Positions 14,176 to 21,077 of a DNA stretch of 25,847 nt are shown in pieces. The notes below the pieces were generated by a model. It saw nothing but the letters and a program-made list of their open reading frames with translations. It was not told the origin of the DNA and made no database searches. Made by a program: the position numbers and the translations under genes. The DNA is from JBBSHS01 sp038232515 (GTDB taxonomy: Bacteria > Actinomycetota > Acidimicrobiia > Acidimicrobiales > JAUJNH01). Each line of letters starts with the position of its first letter. Positions within the stretch are counted from its first letter, which is position 1. The stretch lies in contig JBBSHS010000033.1 in NCBI GenBank assembly GCA_038232515.1, positions 1 through 25,847 of the forward strand, written 5' to 3'.

Positions 14176-15426
14176 TTAGCTCAGCCGGGCGATGGCCGCC
14201 ACGGCCTTGTAGGCGGCCTCGGCCGGCCCCAGCTCGTCGGGCCGCAGCAGGTTGGCCATGATGCGCAGGACCCAGTCCATCAGCGTCTCGGAGCGCATGC
14301 CCGTGCTCACCAGCATCCGCATGAGCTCGGGGCGGCCGATGATGCGTACGAAGGCACGGGCCACCTTGAAATACAGGCCGTACTCCTCCTGCAGGCGGCG
14401 GTCGTAGTCGGACAGGGCCATTCCGTCCCCTGTCACCAGGGCCTCGTGGACGGCGTCGGCGGCCATGCGCCCGGTCTCGTAGGCGTAGGCGATGCCCTCG
14501 CCGTTGAACGGGTTGATCGCCCCGCCGGCGTCGCCGGTCAACAACCACGTGGGCCCGCTGTGGGGCCCGACGGACAGGGCCATGGGCAGCCGTCCCCCGG
14601 TCGGCGGCCCGCACGCCGTCTCGGACCGCAGTCCCCAGGACTCGTCCGCCTGATCCACGTAGGCGGCCATCAGGTGGGTGGTGTTGACGGCCTTCCACTG
14701 GTTGAAGGTGGACAGCAGGCCGACGCCCACGTTCACCCGTCCGTCGCCTACCGGGAAGATCCAGCCGTAGCCGGGCAGGACGTTGCCCTGCTTGTCCCGG
14801 ATGTCGAGCCTGCTCTCGATCCACTCCTCGGCGTGGCGGGGCGACTCGTAGTAGCCGCGGATGGCCATGCCCAGCGGGTATGCCCGGTTTCTGGTGGTGC
14901 CCAGGGCCCGGCCGAAGCGGGAGTTGGCCCCGTCGGCCACGACCACGTACCGGGCCCGGACCTCGACGGGGCCGGGGCCGGGGTCGCCCTTGCGCTTGAC
15001 CATGGCCCCCCGCAGCAGCCCACCTACCAGGACGGGAGCCACCGCCTCGGACTCCTGCCACAGCGTGGCGCCGGCCTTGACCGCCCGTTCGGCCACCAAC
15101 ATGTCGAGGTCCTTGCGGGTGACGACGTAGCCGAAGTCGGGAAATCCGGGGTGGGCGGGCCAGCGCAGCTCGAGGCTGCGGCCGAAGGCCACCGAGCGCA
15201 GCCCGATGAACTTGTGGTGCTCGGCCAGCTCGTCGGCCAGGCCCAGGTCGAACAGCTGCTTGACAGCCCGTGGGGTCAGCCCGTCACCGCAGGTCTTCTC
15301 CCGTGGGAACCGCTTCTTTTCCACCAAGAGGACGTCGTGGCCGGCGTCGGCCAGCCAGTGGGCGCACGAAGCGCCGGACGGGCCGCCCCCGACGACAAGG
15401 ACGTCGTGGCGGTGCACGGTGGTCAC
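14176..15426 (-). CDS. FAD-dependent geranylgeranyl reductase family protein (menaquinone reductase-like)
   Basis: The 416-residue flavoprotein has the family's three hallmarks: an N-terminal FAD-binding motif DVLVVGGGPSGASCAHWL (8-25), the KTCGDGLTPRAV cysteine loop (about 44-55), and the second FAD motif LTGDAGGAINPFNGEGI. Homologues reduce isoprenoid double bonds; mycobacterial MenJ saturates one unit of the menaquinone tail. Its position beside the bc complex and nuo genes, which use menaquinol in Actinobacteria, favours a quinone substrate, but phytol- or archaeal-lipid-type substrates cannot be excluded by sequence. The start is GTG 15426, with TAGGAC 7 nt upstream (15434-15439 on this strand), a weak leaderless-type promoter. 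No transmembrane segment is seen. Confidence 0.85.
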   Translation of the reverse strand: MTTVHRHDVLVVGGGPSGASCAHWLADAGHDVLLVEKKRFPREKTCGDGLTPRAVKQLFDLGLADELAEHHKFIGLRSVAFGRSLELRWPAHPGFPDFGYVVTRKDLDMLVAERAVKAGATLWQESEAVAPVLVGGLLRGAMVKRKGDPGPGPVEVRARYVVVADGANSRFGRALGTTRNRAYPLGMAIRGYYESPRHAEEWIESRLDIRDKQGNVLPGYGWIFPVGDGRVNVGVGLLSTFNQWKAVNTTHLMAAYVDQADESWGLRSETACGPPTGGRLPMALSVGPHSGPTWLLTGDAGGAINPFNGEGIAYAYETGRMAADAVHEALVTGDGMALSDYDRRLQEEYGLYFKVARAFVRIIGRPELMRMLVSTGMRSETLMDWVLRIMANLLRPDELGPAEAAYKAVAAIARLS

Positions 15427-15488
15427 GCGACCAGTCCTACCGCCTCGGCGGCACCTCTGTCACGCCGGCATGGGCGGGATGGCCCATC

Positions 15489-16133
15489 TCACAGCTTTTC
15501 CCGCTCGTACTGCACGACGGCGGCCACCTGGGCGTCGCTGAGCTGGCCGGCGAAGGCTGGCATGGCCCCTGTGGCCGGACCGTGCTGGCCGCCGGGCCGG
15601 TTCGGGTCGCCGTACTTCTGGCCTTGGAAGGGTGCCGAGCCGGTCTTGACCCATGCGATGTGGTCGGCGACGGTGGGGAACGTCTTGACCGCTTCGCCCT
15701 GGTGCAGCACCGGGCCGACACCGCCCTCGCCGTTGGCGCCGTGACAGCCGGAGCAACCGGCGGTGCGGTACACCTCGGCGCCCAGCACCAGCGGGTCGGT
15801 TGGGACCTCCTTCGGCGGGGTCTGGAACCCGTGGGCGTAGAAGAAGGCGAACAGGGGCAGTACGAGGATCACGGGCAGGGCGAACAGCGGGATCTTGGCT
15901 TTGCCGGGCGGGATGGGAGGCGCCTCGGGCCGGGGCTCGGCCACCGCCGCCACGCGGGGCGCAGCCTGGACCGGGGCGGCCGCAGGGGCGGCGGCGGCGG
16001 CCGGCGCGCTGGTAGGCCCCGTCGTGGCCGGAAGCGAGGATGCCTCGCCGGGGCCGCCTTCGCCGTCGCCCTGGCCGAGAGCGGCCCGCCGCTCGCGTGA
16101 GCGGCGCAGTAGGTGGTCGGGTATCTCGGTCAC
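15489..16133 (-). CDS. Membrane-anchored monoheme cytochrome c with an N-terminal EIPDHLL motif
   Basis: The 214-residue protein starts with a charged peptide, TEIPDHLLRRSRERRAAL (2-19), then an Ala/Pro-rich linker to about residue 78 and one transmembrane helix (about 81-100). The C-terminal cytochrome c domain has the heme site CSGCH (127-131) and a probable axial methionine, M191 in GAMPAF. The heme domain should lie outside the membrane and the N-terminal peptide inside. It is divergent from the bc/nuo array, so it may deliver electrons from the bc complex to an oxidase. Its N-terminal motif also occurs in the subunit-IV-like protein at 18188-19075. GTG 16133 has a -10 hexamer 7 nt upstream; the open frame beyond it looks non-coding. 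Confidence 0.85.
   Translation of the reverse strand: MTEIPDHLLRRSRERRAALGQGDGEGGPGEASSLPATTGPTSAPAAAAAPAAAPVQAAPRVAAVAEPRPEAPPIPPGKAKIPLFALPVILVLPLFAFFYAHGFQTPPKEVPTDPLVLGAEVYRTAGCSGCHGANGEGGVGPVLHQGEAVKTFPTVADHIAWVKTGSAPFQGQKYGDPNRPGGQHGPATGAMPAFAGQLSDAQVAAVVQYEREKL
16077..16127 (-). other. EIPDHLL motif, copy in the cytochrome c protein
   Basis: This stretch encodes residues 3-19 (EIPDHLLRRSRERRAAL). Matching copies are encoded at 18194-18244 and 18365-18418 in the subunit-IV-like gene. It precedes a low-complexity linker and is predicted to be cytoplasmic. Confidence 0.7.
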
Positions 16134-16140
16134 CGGCGCG

Positions 16141-16146
16141 ACTGTA
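16141..16146 (-). promoter_or_regulatory. -10 element of the monoheme cytochrome c gene, leaderless type
   Basis: On the minus strand TACAGT ends exactly 7 nt before the GTG at 16133. It is identical to the -10 hexamer proposed for the divergent bc array. Confidence 0.55.
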
Positions 16147-16152
16147 TGCGCC

Positions 16153-16168
16153 GTCGGCACCTGCCGAC
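16153..16168. repeat. Inverted repeat (possible operator) in the divergent cytochrome promoter region
   Basis: GTCGGC-ACCT-GCCGAC has perfect 6-bp arms and lies 6 bp upstream of the -10 hexamer of the cytochrome c gene, where a regulator could block or assist polymerase. I do not recognise the binding protein. Confidence 0.35.
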
Positions 16169-16328
16169 CAGGCCGGTGGACACACCGGGTCGGCCGACGA
16201 GGGCCGGCGGCCACTTCGGCCCCACCGGAGGCCGGCGGGATGCCGATGTGCCCGCCTCGCAGGGGTCGTGGTAGACCCGCAGACCACGGGACCCGTTCTT
16301 CGACTACATGGTCATGCCGCCCCCCAGG

Positions 16329-16334
16329 TACAGT
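16329..16334 (+). promoter_or_regulatory. -10 element of the bc/nuo gene array
   Basis: TACAGT fits TANNNT. Transcription from about 16341 gives a leader of about 70 nt ending in a ribosome binding site before GTG 16411. The Rex-operator-like sequence begins on its last base. Confidence 0.5.
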
Positions 16335-16351
16335 TGTGCACGGATTCACGA
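16334..16351 (+). promoter_or_regulatory. Candidate Rex operator (ROP) at the bc/nuo promoter
   Basis: TTGTGCACGGATTCACGA matches the Rex consensus TTGTGAA-N4-TTCACAA at 12 of 14 defined positions. It covers the predicted transcription start of the cytochrome bc array, the normal place for repression, and rex is encoded in this window. In Streptomyces Rex controls respiratory operons, nuo among them. Confidence 0.6.
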
Positions 16352-16410
16352 GGGTGCCGTGGAGGCCTCCCGCTGATCCGGTCGAGAGTGAAAGGAGCCG
16401 AGGACCCCGA

Positions 16411-16923
16411 GTGATCGCCTTCTACGCGTCGATCGCCATCACGCTGGTGCTGCTCAGCGCGGTCTTCGTCGTGGCCCGTCACCGTCCTCCGGGTCAGAGG
16501 CTGACGTGGGGCGAGGCGTTCGCCGCCGCCCTGTGGGTCTTCTTGCTGTTCGTCATGATCTACGGCGTCGTGCCCGACCGGTTCTTGCGGTGGGCCGACG
16601 GTGATCTCGGCTGGCGGTCTGACAAGATCGGCATCCCGACCGGCCCATTGCCGGTCAACCACAAGCACCTCATCTGGAGCGGAGGCTTCCACGTCCCCTT
16701 CACCGGTGGGCACTGGTACGGCACGGTGGGCCGGGTGCTCATCAACGCCCAGCACATTCGGGACCTCATCGCCGCCACGATCTACATCGCCGGCCTGGCC
16801 GTGCAGTTCATGCTGTGGTCGTGGTGGCAGAAGCGCAGCAAGACGGCCACGCAGGTCGCCCAGGCTGCGCTCACGTCCACGTCGGCCTACGGCCGGCCGC
16901 TCACCAAGCCGAGCCAGGCGTAG
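16411..16923 (+). CDS. Unknown membrane protein at the head of the cytochrome bc array
   Basis: This 170-residue protein was not recognised. It has three hydrophobic segments (about 3-22, 36-54 and 116-136) and a loop of about 60 residues between the second and third that contains several histidines and tryptophans (NHKHLIW, GGFHVPF, GGHWYGTVG). Its position as first gene of the array, 9 nt before the ferredoxin, suggests a subunit or assembly factor of the bc complex. GTG 16411 has GAGGA 6 nt upstream; the longer open frame before it runs through the divergent promoter region and is not coding. Confidence 0.75.
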   Translation: MIAFYASIAITLVLLSAVFVVARHRPPGQRLTWGEAFAAALWVFLLFVMIYGVVPDRFLRWADGDLGWRSDKIGIPTGPLPVNHKHLIWSGGFHVPFTGGHWYGTVGRVLINAQHIRDLIAATIYIAGLAVQFMLWSWWQKRSKTATQVAQAALTSTSAYGRPLTKPSQA

Positions 16924-16932
16924 GAGGTCCCG

Positions 16933-17346
16933 ATGGCCCGTACCGATGCCAATCCGCCGCTACCGAGCTTCCCGGGTGAGTACACGCTCACCGAGATCCC
17001 CCACGAGGAGCTGTCCAAGGCGGTCAAGCCCAAGCAGTTCCTGCACATCGACCAGTCCGAGTGCATCATGTGCGAGGGCTGCGTCGACATCTGCCCGTGG
17101 AAGTGCATCCACATGCTGGACGCGGCCACCGTGGCCGAGGCCCTCGAGACCGACCAGCCGGGCACCGACCCCGACGACCATGTCATCTTCGTGGTCGACG
17201 AGGACGTGTGCACCCGGTGCGGTCTGTGCGTCGACCGGTGCCCCACAGGCGTGATCATCATGGGCAAGGCTGGGGTGGCGCCGCGTGAAGGCGACCAGCA
17301 CCAGCGTGACACCAAGCACGGCTTCAGCTACGGCATGCGCTGGTAG
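16933..17346 (+). CDS. Ferredoxin-like protein with two [4Fe-4S] clusters
   Basis: The 137-residue protein carries two classical cluster motifs: C44, C47, C50 and C54 followed by proline (CIMCEGCVDICP), and C93, C96, C99 and C103 followed by proline (CTRCGLCVDRCP). A further cysteine, C58, follows the first motif. The two motifs are separated by about 38 residues, longer than in minimal 8Fe ferredoxins, and there are N- and C-terminal extensions. No transmembrane segment is present, so it is cytoplasmic. It lies between the unknown membrane protein and cytochrome b, with AGGAGG directly upstream of ATG 16933. An electron-transfer role on the cytoplasmic face of the bc complex is plausible but inferred. 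Confidence 0.85.
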   Translation: MARTDANPPLPSFPGEYTLTEIPHEELSKAVKPKQFLHIDQSECIMCEGCVDICPWKCIHMLDAATVAEALETDQPGTDPDDHVIFVVDEDVCTRCGLCVDRCPTGVIIMGKAGVAPREGDQHQRDTKHGFSYGMRW

Positions 17347-17369
17347 CGGGTTCGCGAGGAGACTGAACC

Positions 17370-18155
17370 ATGGCAAAGCGGATCGCCGTCAAAGAGCGCA
17401 AGAGCCCGGCGGCCCGGGCGCGCGAGTCGTGGGGCCGCGTCCAGGGTGGCCAGGTGTGGGCCTCGATCTTCCGGCCCGGGTCCATCTTCCGCAAGGGCTA
17501 CTCCGACAGCCCGAGGAACCGGTCGTACGTGATCATGAACTCGGTGCTGTACCACCTGCACCCGGTCAAGGTGAAGCGCCACGCGGTGAAGGTCAGCTAC
17601 ACGCTGTGCCTGGGCGGCATGAGCTTCTTCCTGTTCATCATCGAGACGGTCACGGGCATCTTCTTGATGTTCTTCTACCGGCCGACCGACACGGCGGCGT
17701 GGTCGGACATCAAGTCGTTGGAGACGTCGGTGACCTTCGGGCTCCTGGTGAGGAACATGCACCGTTGGGGGGCCCACCTCATGGTGATCTCGGTGTTCCT
17801 GCACATGGCCCGGGTCTTCTACCACGGCGCCTACAAGGCGCCGCGGGAGTTCAACTGGGTGATCGGCGTCATCCTGCTCACCCTCACCCTGCTGCTGTCG
17901 TTCACCGGCTACCTGCTCCCCTGGGACCAGTTGGCCCTGTGGGCGGTGACGGTGGGCACCAACATGATCGGCTATTCGCCGGTGGTGGGGACACAGGTGA
18001 GGTTCGTCCTGTTGGGCGGGGTGGAGATCGGCCCTGCCACCCTGCTTCGATGGTATGTGCTCCATGTGCTGATGTTCCCGTTCGTGATCGTTATCTTCAT
18101 GGCCATCCACTTCTGGAGGGTCCGCAAGGACGGAGGCATAAGTGGCCCGCTCTGA
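17370..18155 (+). CDS. qcrB: Cytochrome b6-type subunit of the bc complex (N-terminal half of cytochrome b)
   Basis: This 261-residue protein holds the four-helix heme-binding half of cytochrome b. Heme ligands are H131 (NMHRWGAH) and H145 (FLHMARVFYHG), then H232 and H247. The 15-residue spacing of the last pair and the ending RKDGGISGPL are b6-type rather than mitochondrial-type. C80 in YTLCLGG aligns with the cysteine that binds the extra heme ci in b6f and Firmicutes complexes. GYLLPWDQ (180-187) belongs to the quinol site. The first 60 residues are a charged extension. GAGGAG lies 8 nt before ATG 17370. The remaining cytochrome b helices are encoded by the next gene, 32 nt on. Confidence 0.9.
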   Translation: MAKRIAVKERKSPAARARESWGRVQGGQVWASIFRPGSIFRKGYSDSPRNRSYVIMNSVLYHLHPVKVKRHAVKVSYTLCLGGMSFFLFIIETVTGIFLMFFYRPTDTAAWSDIKSLETSVTFGLLVRNMHRWGAHLMVISVFLHMARVFYHGAYKAPREFNWVIGVILLTLTLLLSFTGYLLPWDQLALWAVTVGTNMIGYSPVVGTQVRFVLLGGVEIGPATLLRWYVLHVLMFPFVIVIFMAIHFWRVRKDGGISGPL

Positions 18156-18187
18156 TCGACCGATGCGCACTGCGGAGGTGACTGTTC

Positions 18188-19075
18188 GTGGCTGAGATCC
18201 CCGACCACCTCCTCAAGAGAGCGGCGGAGCGGAAGGCCGCGCTCGAGGCCAAGAAAGCCGAGGAGGCACCCGGCGCTGGTGGCGCCGCATCCGTCGCTGG
18301 ACCGGAGGCGCCGGGCGGGTCCGACGCAGCCGGAGGGACCGCCACTCCCAGCGACCCGTCGGGCAAGATCCCCGACGCCCTGCTGGAGCGCTCGGCAGCC
18401 GCCAAAGCCGCCAGAGCGGCAGCTGGAGGCGGGGGTGGGACCGGCGCGGGTGGTGCCGGTGAAGGCCAGCCCGGCGCTGGCGGCGGCGTGGCCACCAAAG
18501 AGGCCCCGGCCGCCACGGCGGCCGCCGCCCGGGTGACCGGCGGCGGGACCGGTGGAGCGGTGGCCGGGGCCGCCGGGCACACCCAGCGCCTTCTCACCGT
18601 GGTCAAGGCCGGGTCCATCCAGGACGTCAAGTCGGTGCCCACCGACAAGGTGCACGTCTGGCCCCATCTGCTGGTCTCGGAGTTCGTGGCCGCGCTGGGC
18701 ATGACCTCGTTCCTCCTGGTCTTCGCCACGTTCGTGAACGCGCCGCTTCTGGGCGCGGCCAACTACAACCTCACCCCCAACCCGTCCAAGGCCCCCTGGT
18801 ACTTCCTCGGTCTCCAGGAGCTGTTGACCATGTTCCACCCGATGGTCGCCGGTGTGGCCATTCCCGGCGTCGGCCTGGCCGGTCTGGCCGTGGCCGGCTA
18901 CATCGACAGGAACCCGTCGCACAAGCCCGAGGACCGCAAGTTCGCCATCGCCATCTTCACCTTCTTCCTGATGTTCTGGGCCAGCCTCGTCATCATCGGC
19001 TGCTTCTTCCGGGGCGAGGGCTTCAACTTCATCCTGCCGTGGCGCCAGGGCGTCCACGACATCTTCGAGCTGTAG
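18188..19075 (+). CDS. Subunit-IV-like C-terminal half of cytochrome b, with a long N-terminal extension
   Basis: Of 295 residues, about 1-135 form an extension and about 155-295 are the subunit-IV-like membrane part with three helices. The quinol-site motif PEWY appears as APWYFLGLQELL (202-213), so its glutamate is missing while E211 in LQE is present. The extension starts with EIPDHLLKRAAERKAAL (3-19), repeats it as KIPDALLERSAAAKAARA (60-77), and is otherwise Gly/Ala-rich. In b6f complexes this N-terminus faces the cytoplasm, and the same is expected here. GTG 18188 has GGAGG 9 nt upstream. It is placed between the b6-like and Rieske genes and should form one complex with them. Confidence 0.88.
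   Translation: MAEIPDHLLKRAAERKAALEAKKAEEAPGAGGAASVAGPEAPGGSDAAGGTATPSDPSGKIPDALLERSAAAKAARAAAGGGGGTGAGGAGEGQPGAGGGVATKEAPAATAAAARVTGGGTGGAVAGAAGHTQRLLTVVKAGSIQDVKSVPTDKVHVWPHLLVSEFVAALGMTSFLLVFATFVNAPLLGAANYNLTPNPSKAPWYFLGLQELLTMFHPMVAGVAIPGVGLAGLAVAGYIDRNPSHKPEDRKFAIAIFTFFLMFWASLVIIGCFFRGEGFNFILPWRQGVHDIFEL
18194..18244 (+). other. EIPDHLL motif, first copy in the subunit-IV-like protein
   Basis: Encodes residues 3-19 (EIPDHLLKRAAERKAAL). It is identical to the cytochrome c copy (16077-16127) over EIPDHLL and conservative in the basic tail that follows. Confidence 0.7.
18365..18418 (+). other. EIPDHLL motif, second degenerate copy in the subunit-IV-like protein
   Basis: Encodes residues 60-77 (KIPDALLERSAAAKAARA). 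It keeps IPD-x-LL, a basic residue two positions later and an Ala/Lys/Arg-rich end, suggesting an internal duplication of the N-terminal motif. Confidence 0.55.
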
Positions 19076-19088
19076 GAGCGAGGCACCC

Positions 19089-19958
19089 GTGTTTCTGGCA
19101 GTGGGAGGCGGAGTCTGGTCGCTCGTCGGCATCGGCGTCGTCGTGGTGCTGGCCGCCATCTTCGTGATCACGACGGCGGTACGCCGCGACCGCAACCGGG
19201 CCACCGGCCTGGTCACGCGCGAGACGGCCAGTCGTGACCGGCGCAACCCCGTTCTCGACGACCTCGAGGCGTCGGCCCCTCCAGGCACCGGTCGGGCGCT
19301 CGAGCGGGCGGCCGCCCTGGAAGCCCGCGGCGGGGGCGAGGTGGCCAAGCGGCCTGAGGCCGTGCCGCCGGCCGTGCGGGAGCCGCTCGACGAGGAGGCC
19401 CTTGGCGTCACCCGCCGACAGTTCCTCAACCGCGGCGTGGTCGGTATGTTCGCCTTCGGGCTCTCGGGCTTCGGGGCGGCCATGCTCGCCTTCTTGTGGC
19501 CCACACTGTCCGGAGGCTTCGGCTCGAAGATCAAGGTGTCCGTGGGCGATCTCACCGCCGACTTCGCCAAGAAGGAACCTCACTACGTGCCTGACGGCCG
19601 GCTCTACATCCAGCCCTTCCCCAAGGAGGATGTCGACAAGGCCAAGAAGATCACGGCCTACGCGCCGCTCATCCCGGGCATGACCGCCGGCTATGTGGCC
19701 CTGTACCAGAAGTGCGTCCACCTGGGCTGCCGGGTCCCATGGTGCGGGTCGTCGCAGTGGTTCGAGTGCCCGTGCCACGGCTCGAAGTACAACCGGGTGG
19801 GCGAGAAGAAGGCTGGTCCGGCCCCCCGTGGCCTCGACCGGTTCGCCATCATCGCCAGCGCCGACTCGCTGGCCATCGACACGTCCAAGGTCATCCAGGG
19901 GCCGCCCATCGGTACCAACAGCACGGGACAGGAACAGGAGGGCCCCCACTGTGCCTGA
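19089..19958 (+). CDS. qcrA: Rieske iron-sulfur protein of the bc complex
   Basis: The 289-residue protein carries a [2Fe-2S] cluster in CVHLGC (209-214) and CPCHGSKYN (227-235): ligands C209, H211, C227 and H230, with C214 and C229 forming the usual disulfide. C219 is an additional cysteine. There are two hydrophobic segments, about 9-30 and 117-137. The second follows a twin-arginine sequence, TRRQFLNRG (108-116), the expected Tat signal, so this Rieske protein has an extra N-terminal helix, as in the actinobacterial multi-helix type. It starts 13 nt after the subunit-IV-like gene. Confidence 0.93.
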   Translation: MFLAVGGGVWSLVGIGVVVVLAAIFVITTAVRRDRNRATGLVTRETASRDRRNPVLDDLEASAPPGTGRALERAAALEARGGGEVAKRPEAVPPAVREPLDEEALGVTRRQFLNRGVVGMFAFGLSGFGAAMLAFLWPTLSGGFGSKIKVSVGDLTADFAKKEPHYVPDGRLYIQPFPKEDVDKAKKITAYAPLIPGMTAGYVALYQKCVHLGCRVPWCGSSQWFECPCHGSKYNRVGEKKAGPAPRGLDRFAIIASADSLAIDTSKVIQGPPIGTNSTGQEQEGPHCA

Positions 19959-19991
19959 GGCGGCCCGTCCTCTCCCGACCCGCGCCGGAGC

Positions 19992-21077
19992 GTGGCGTTG
20001 ACGCTTGCGGCTTTCACCGCCCAGCAGAAGATCGGGCTCATCGTCGCCGCCGCCCTCGTCGTCGGCTGGCTGGCCTTCGTCGTCGCCCACGTGAAGAAGG
20101 CCGGGCCCGCGCCCGGCTCCGAGCGTGCGTTGGCCCCCAATCGCAAGCCGTACTACGACGACGACATCCTGGAGACCAAGCGCCTCGACCGGGCACTGTC
20201 GATGGCGCTCATCCTGCTGGTCATCGTGGCCATCGGCCTGCCGCTGTACTGGGTACGGGAAGAGACCCGTAAGGCCAACGCCGTGCAGGGCTTCGCCCAG
20301 CAGTCGGTCGAGCGGGGCAAGGGTCTCTTCCAGCCCACCACCTCGACCCTCCCGGGCGCCCACTTCGGCTGCGGCACCTGTCACGGGGTCGATGGCAGCG
20401 GCGGCAGCACGACGTACTCGATCACCGACCTGCTCGGTCGTACCCGTCAGGTCACCTGGAAGGCGCCGGCCATCAGCACCGCCGCCCTGCGTTTCCCCAC
20501 GGCAGGGGAGAAGTACGACCCCACCAAGGTCGACCCCACCGACGCGCTGCGCATCATCCTCGTGTACGGACGGGCCGGGACGCCCATGCCGGCGTGGGGC
20601 GTTGCCGGCGGGGGCGCCCTCAACGGCCAGCAGATCGACGACCTGGTCAACTACCTGCGGACCCCGAAGAGCCAGGGTGGCCTGGAGCTGTCCGCTGCCG
20701 ACGCCCGCAAGTTCTGGACGGACGCGGCGGCCACGGAGGCCAAGACGGAGGGCAGGATGGACGGCAGCCCGATGGTCGATGGTCAGGTGTTGTTCAACAC
20801 CAACTGCGCCCGCTGCCACACCGAGGGTTTCTCCTTCGGCGAGGCCGACGTCACCGCCGGCGGGCGCTACGGCCCGAACCTCACCAACGGTGACACGATC
20901 AGACGGTTCCCGAACGAGGCGGACATGGTCAAGTTCCTCTCCGAAGGGGTGCTGTTCGGCGAGACCTATGGGCGGGGAGGGATCGGCCAGAGCGCGGGGG
21001 GCGGTATGCCGCACTTCGGCGAGTACCTGAGCCCGGCGGATATCACGGCCATCGCCGATTACGAACGGAGCCTGTAG
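19992..21077 (+). CDS. Diheme membrane-bound cytochrome c of the bc complex
   Basis: The 361-residue protein has two transmembrane helices near the N-terminus (about 13-33 and 70-89), followed by two cytochrome c domains with heme sites CGTCH (127-131) and CARCH (272-276). M199 (TPMPAWG) and M339 (GGMPHFG) are probable axial ligands. It should accept electrons from the Rieske cluster, like the diheme QcrC of Actinobacteria, although QcrC has one C-terminal helix whereas here both helices are N-terminal. GTG 19992 is listed; TTG 19998 has better ribosome-site spacing (GGAG, 7 nt) and would remove two residues. It abuts the next gene with no gap. Confidence 0.88.
   Translation: MALTLAAFTAQQKIGLIVAAALVVGWLAFVVAHVKKAGPAPGSERALAPNRKPYYDDDILETKRLDRALSMALILLVIVAIGLPLYWVREETRKANAVQGFAQQSVERGKGLFQPTTSTLPGAHFGCGTCHGVDGSGGSTTYSITDLLGRTRQVTWKAPAISTAALRFPTAGEKYDPTKVDPTDALRIILVYGRAGTPMPAWGVAGGGALNGQQIDDLVNYLRTPKSQGGLELSAADARKFWTDAAATEAKTEGRMDGSPMVDGQVLFNTNCARCHTEGFSFGEADVTAGGRYGPNLTNGDTIRRFPNEADMVKFLSEGVLFGETYGRGGIGQSAGGGMPHFGEYLSPADITAIADYERSL

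Noticed and set aside
16134..16349. N-terminal extension of the cytochrome c frame into the divergent promoter region
   Set aside because: A leaderless-type promoter and the conserved EIPDHLL N-terminus mark GTG 16133 as the start; the extension would overlap the Rex-type operator.
17972..19570. 532-codon minus-strand frame opposite cytochrome b and Rieske genes
   Set aside because: Shadow frame; no promoter, no ribosome binding site and no recognisable domain.
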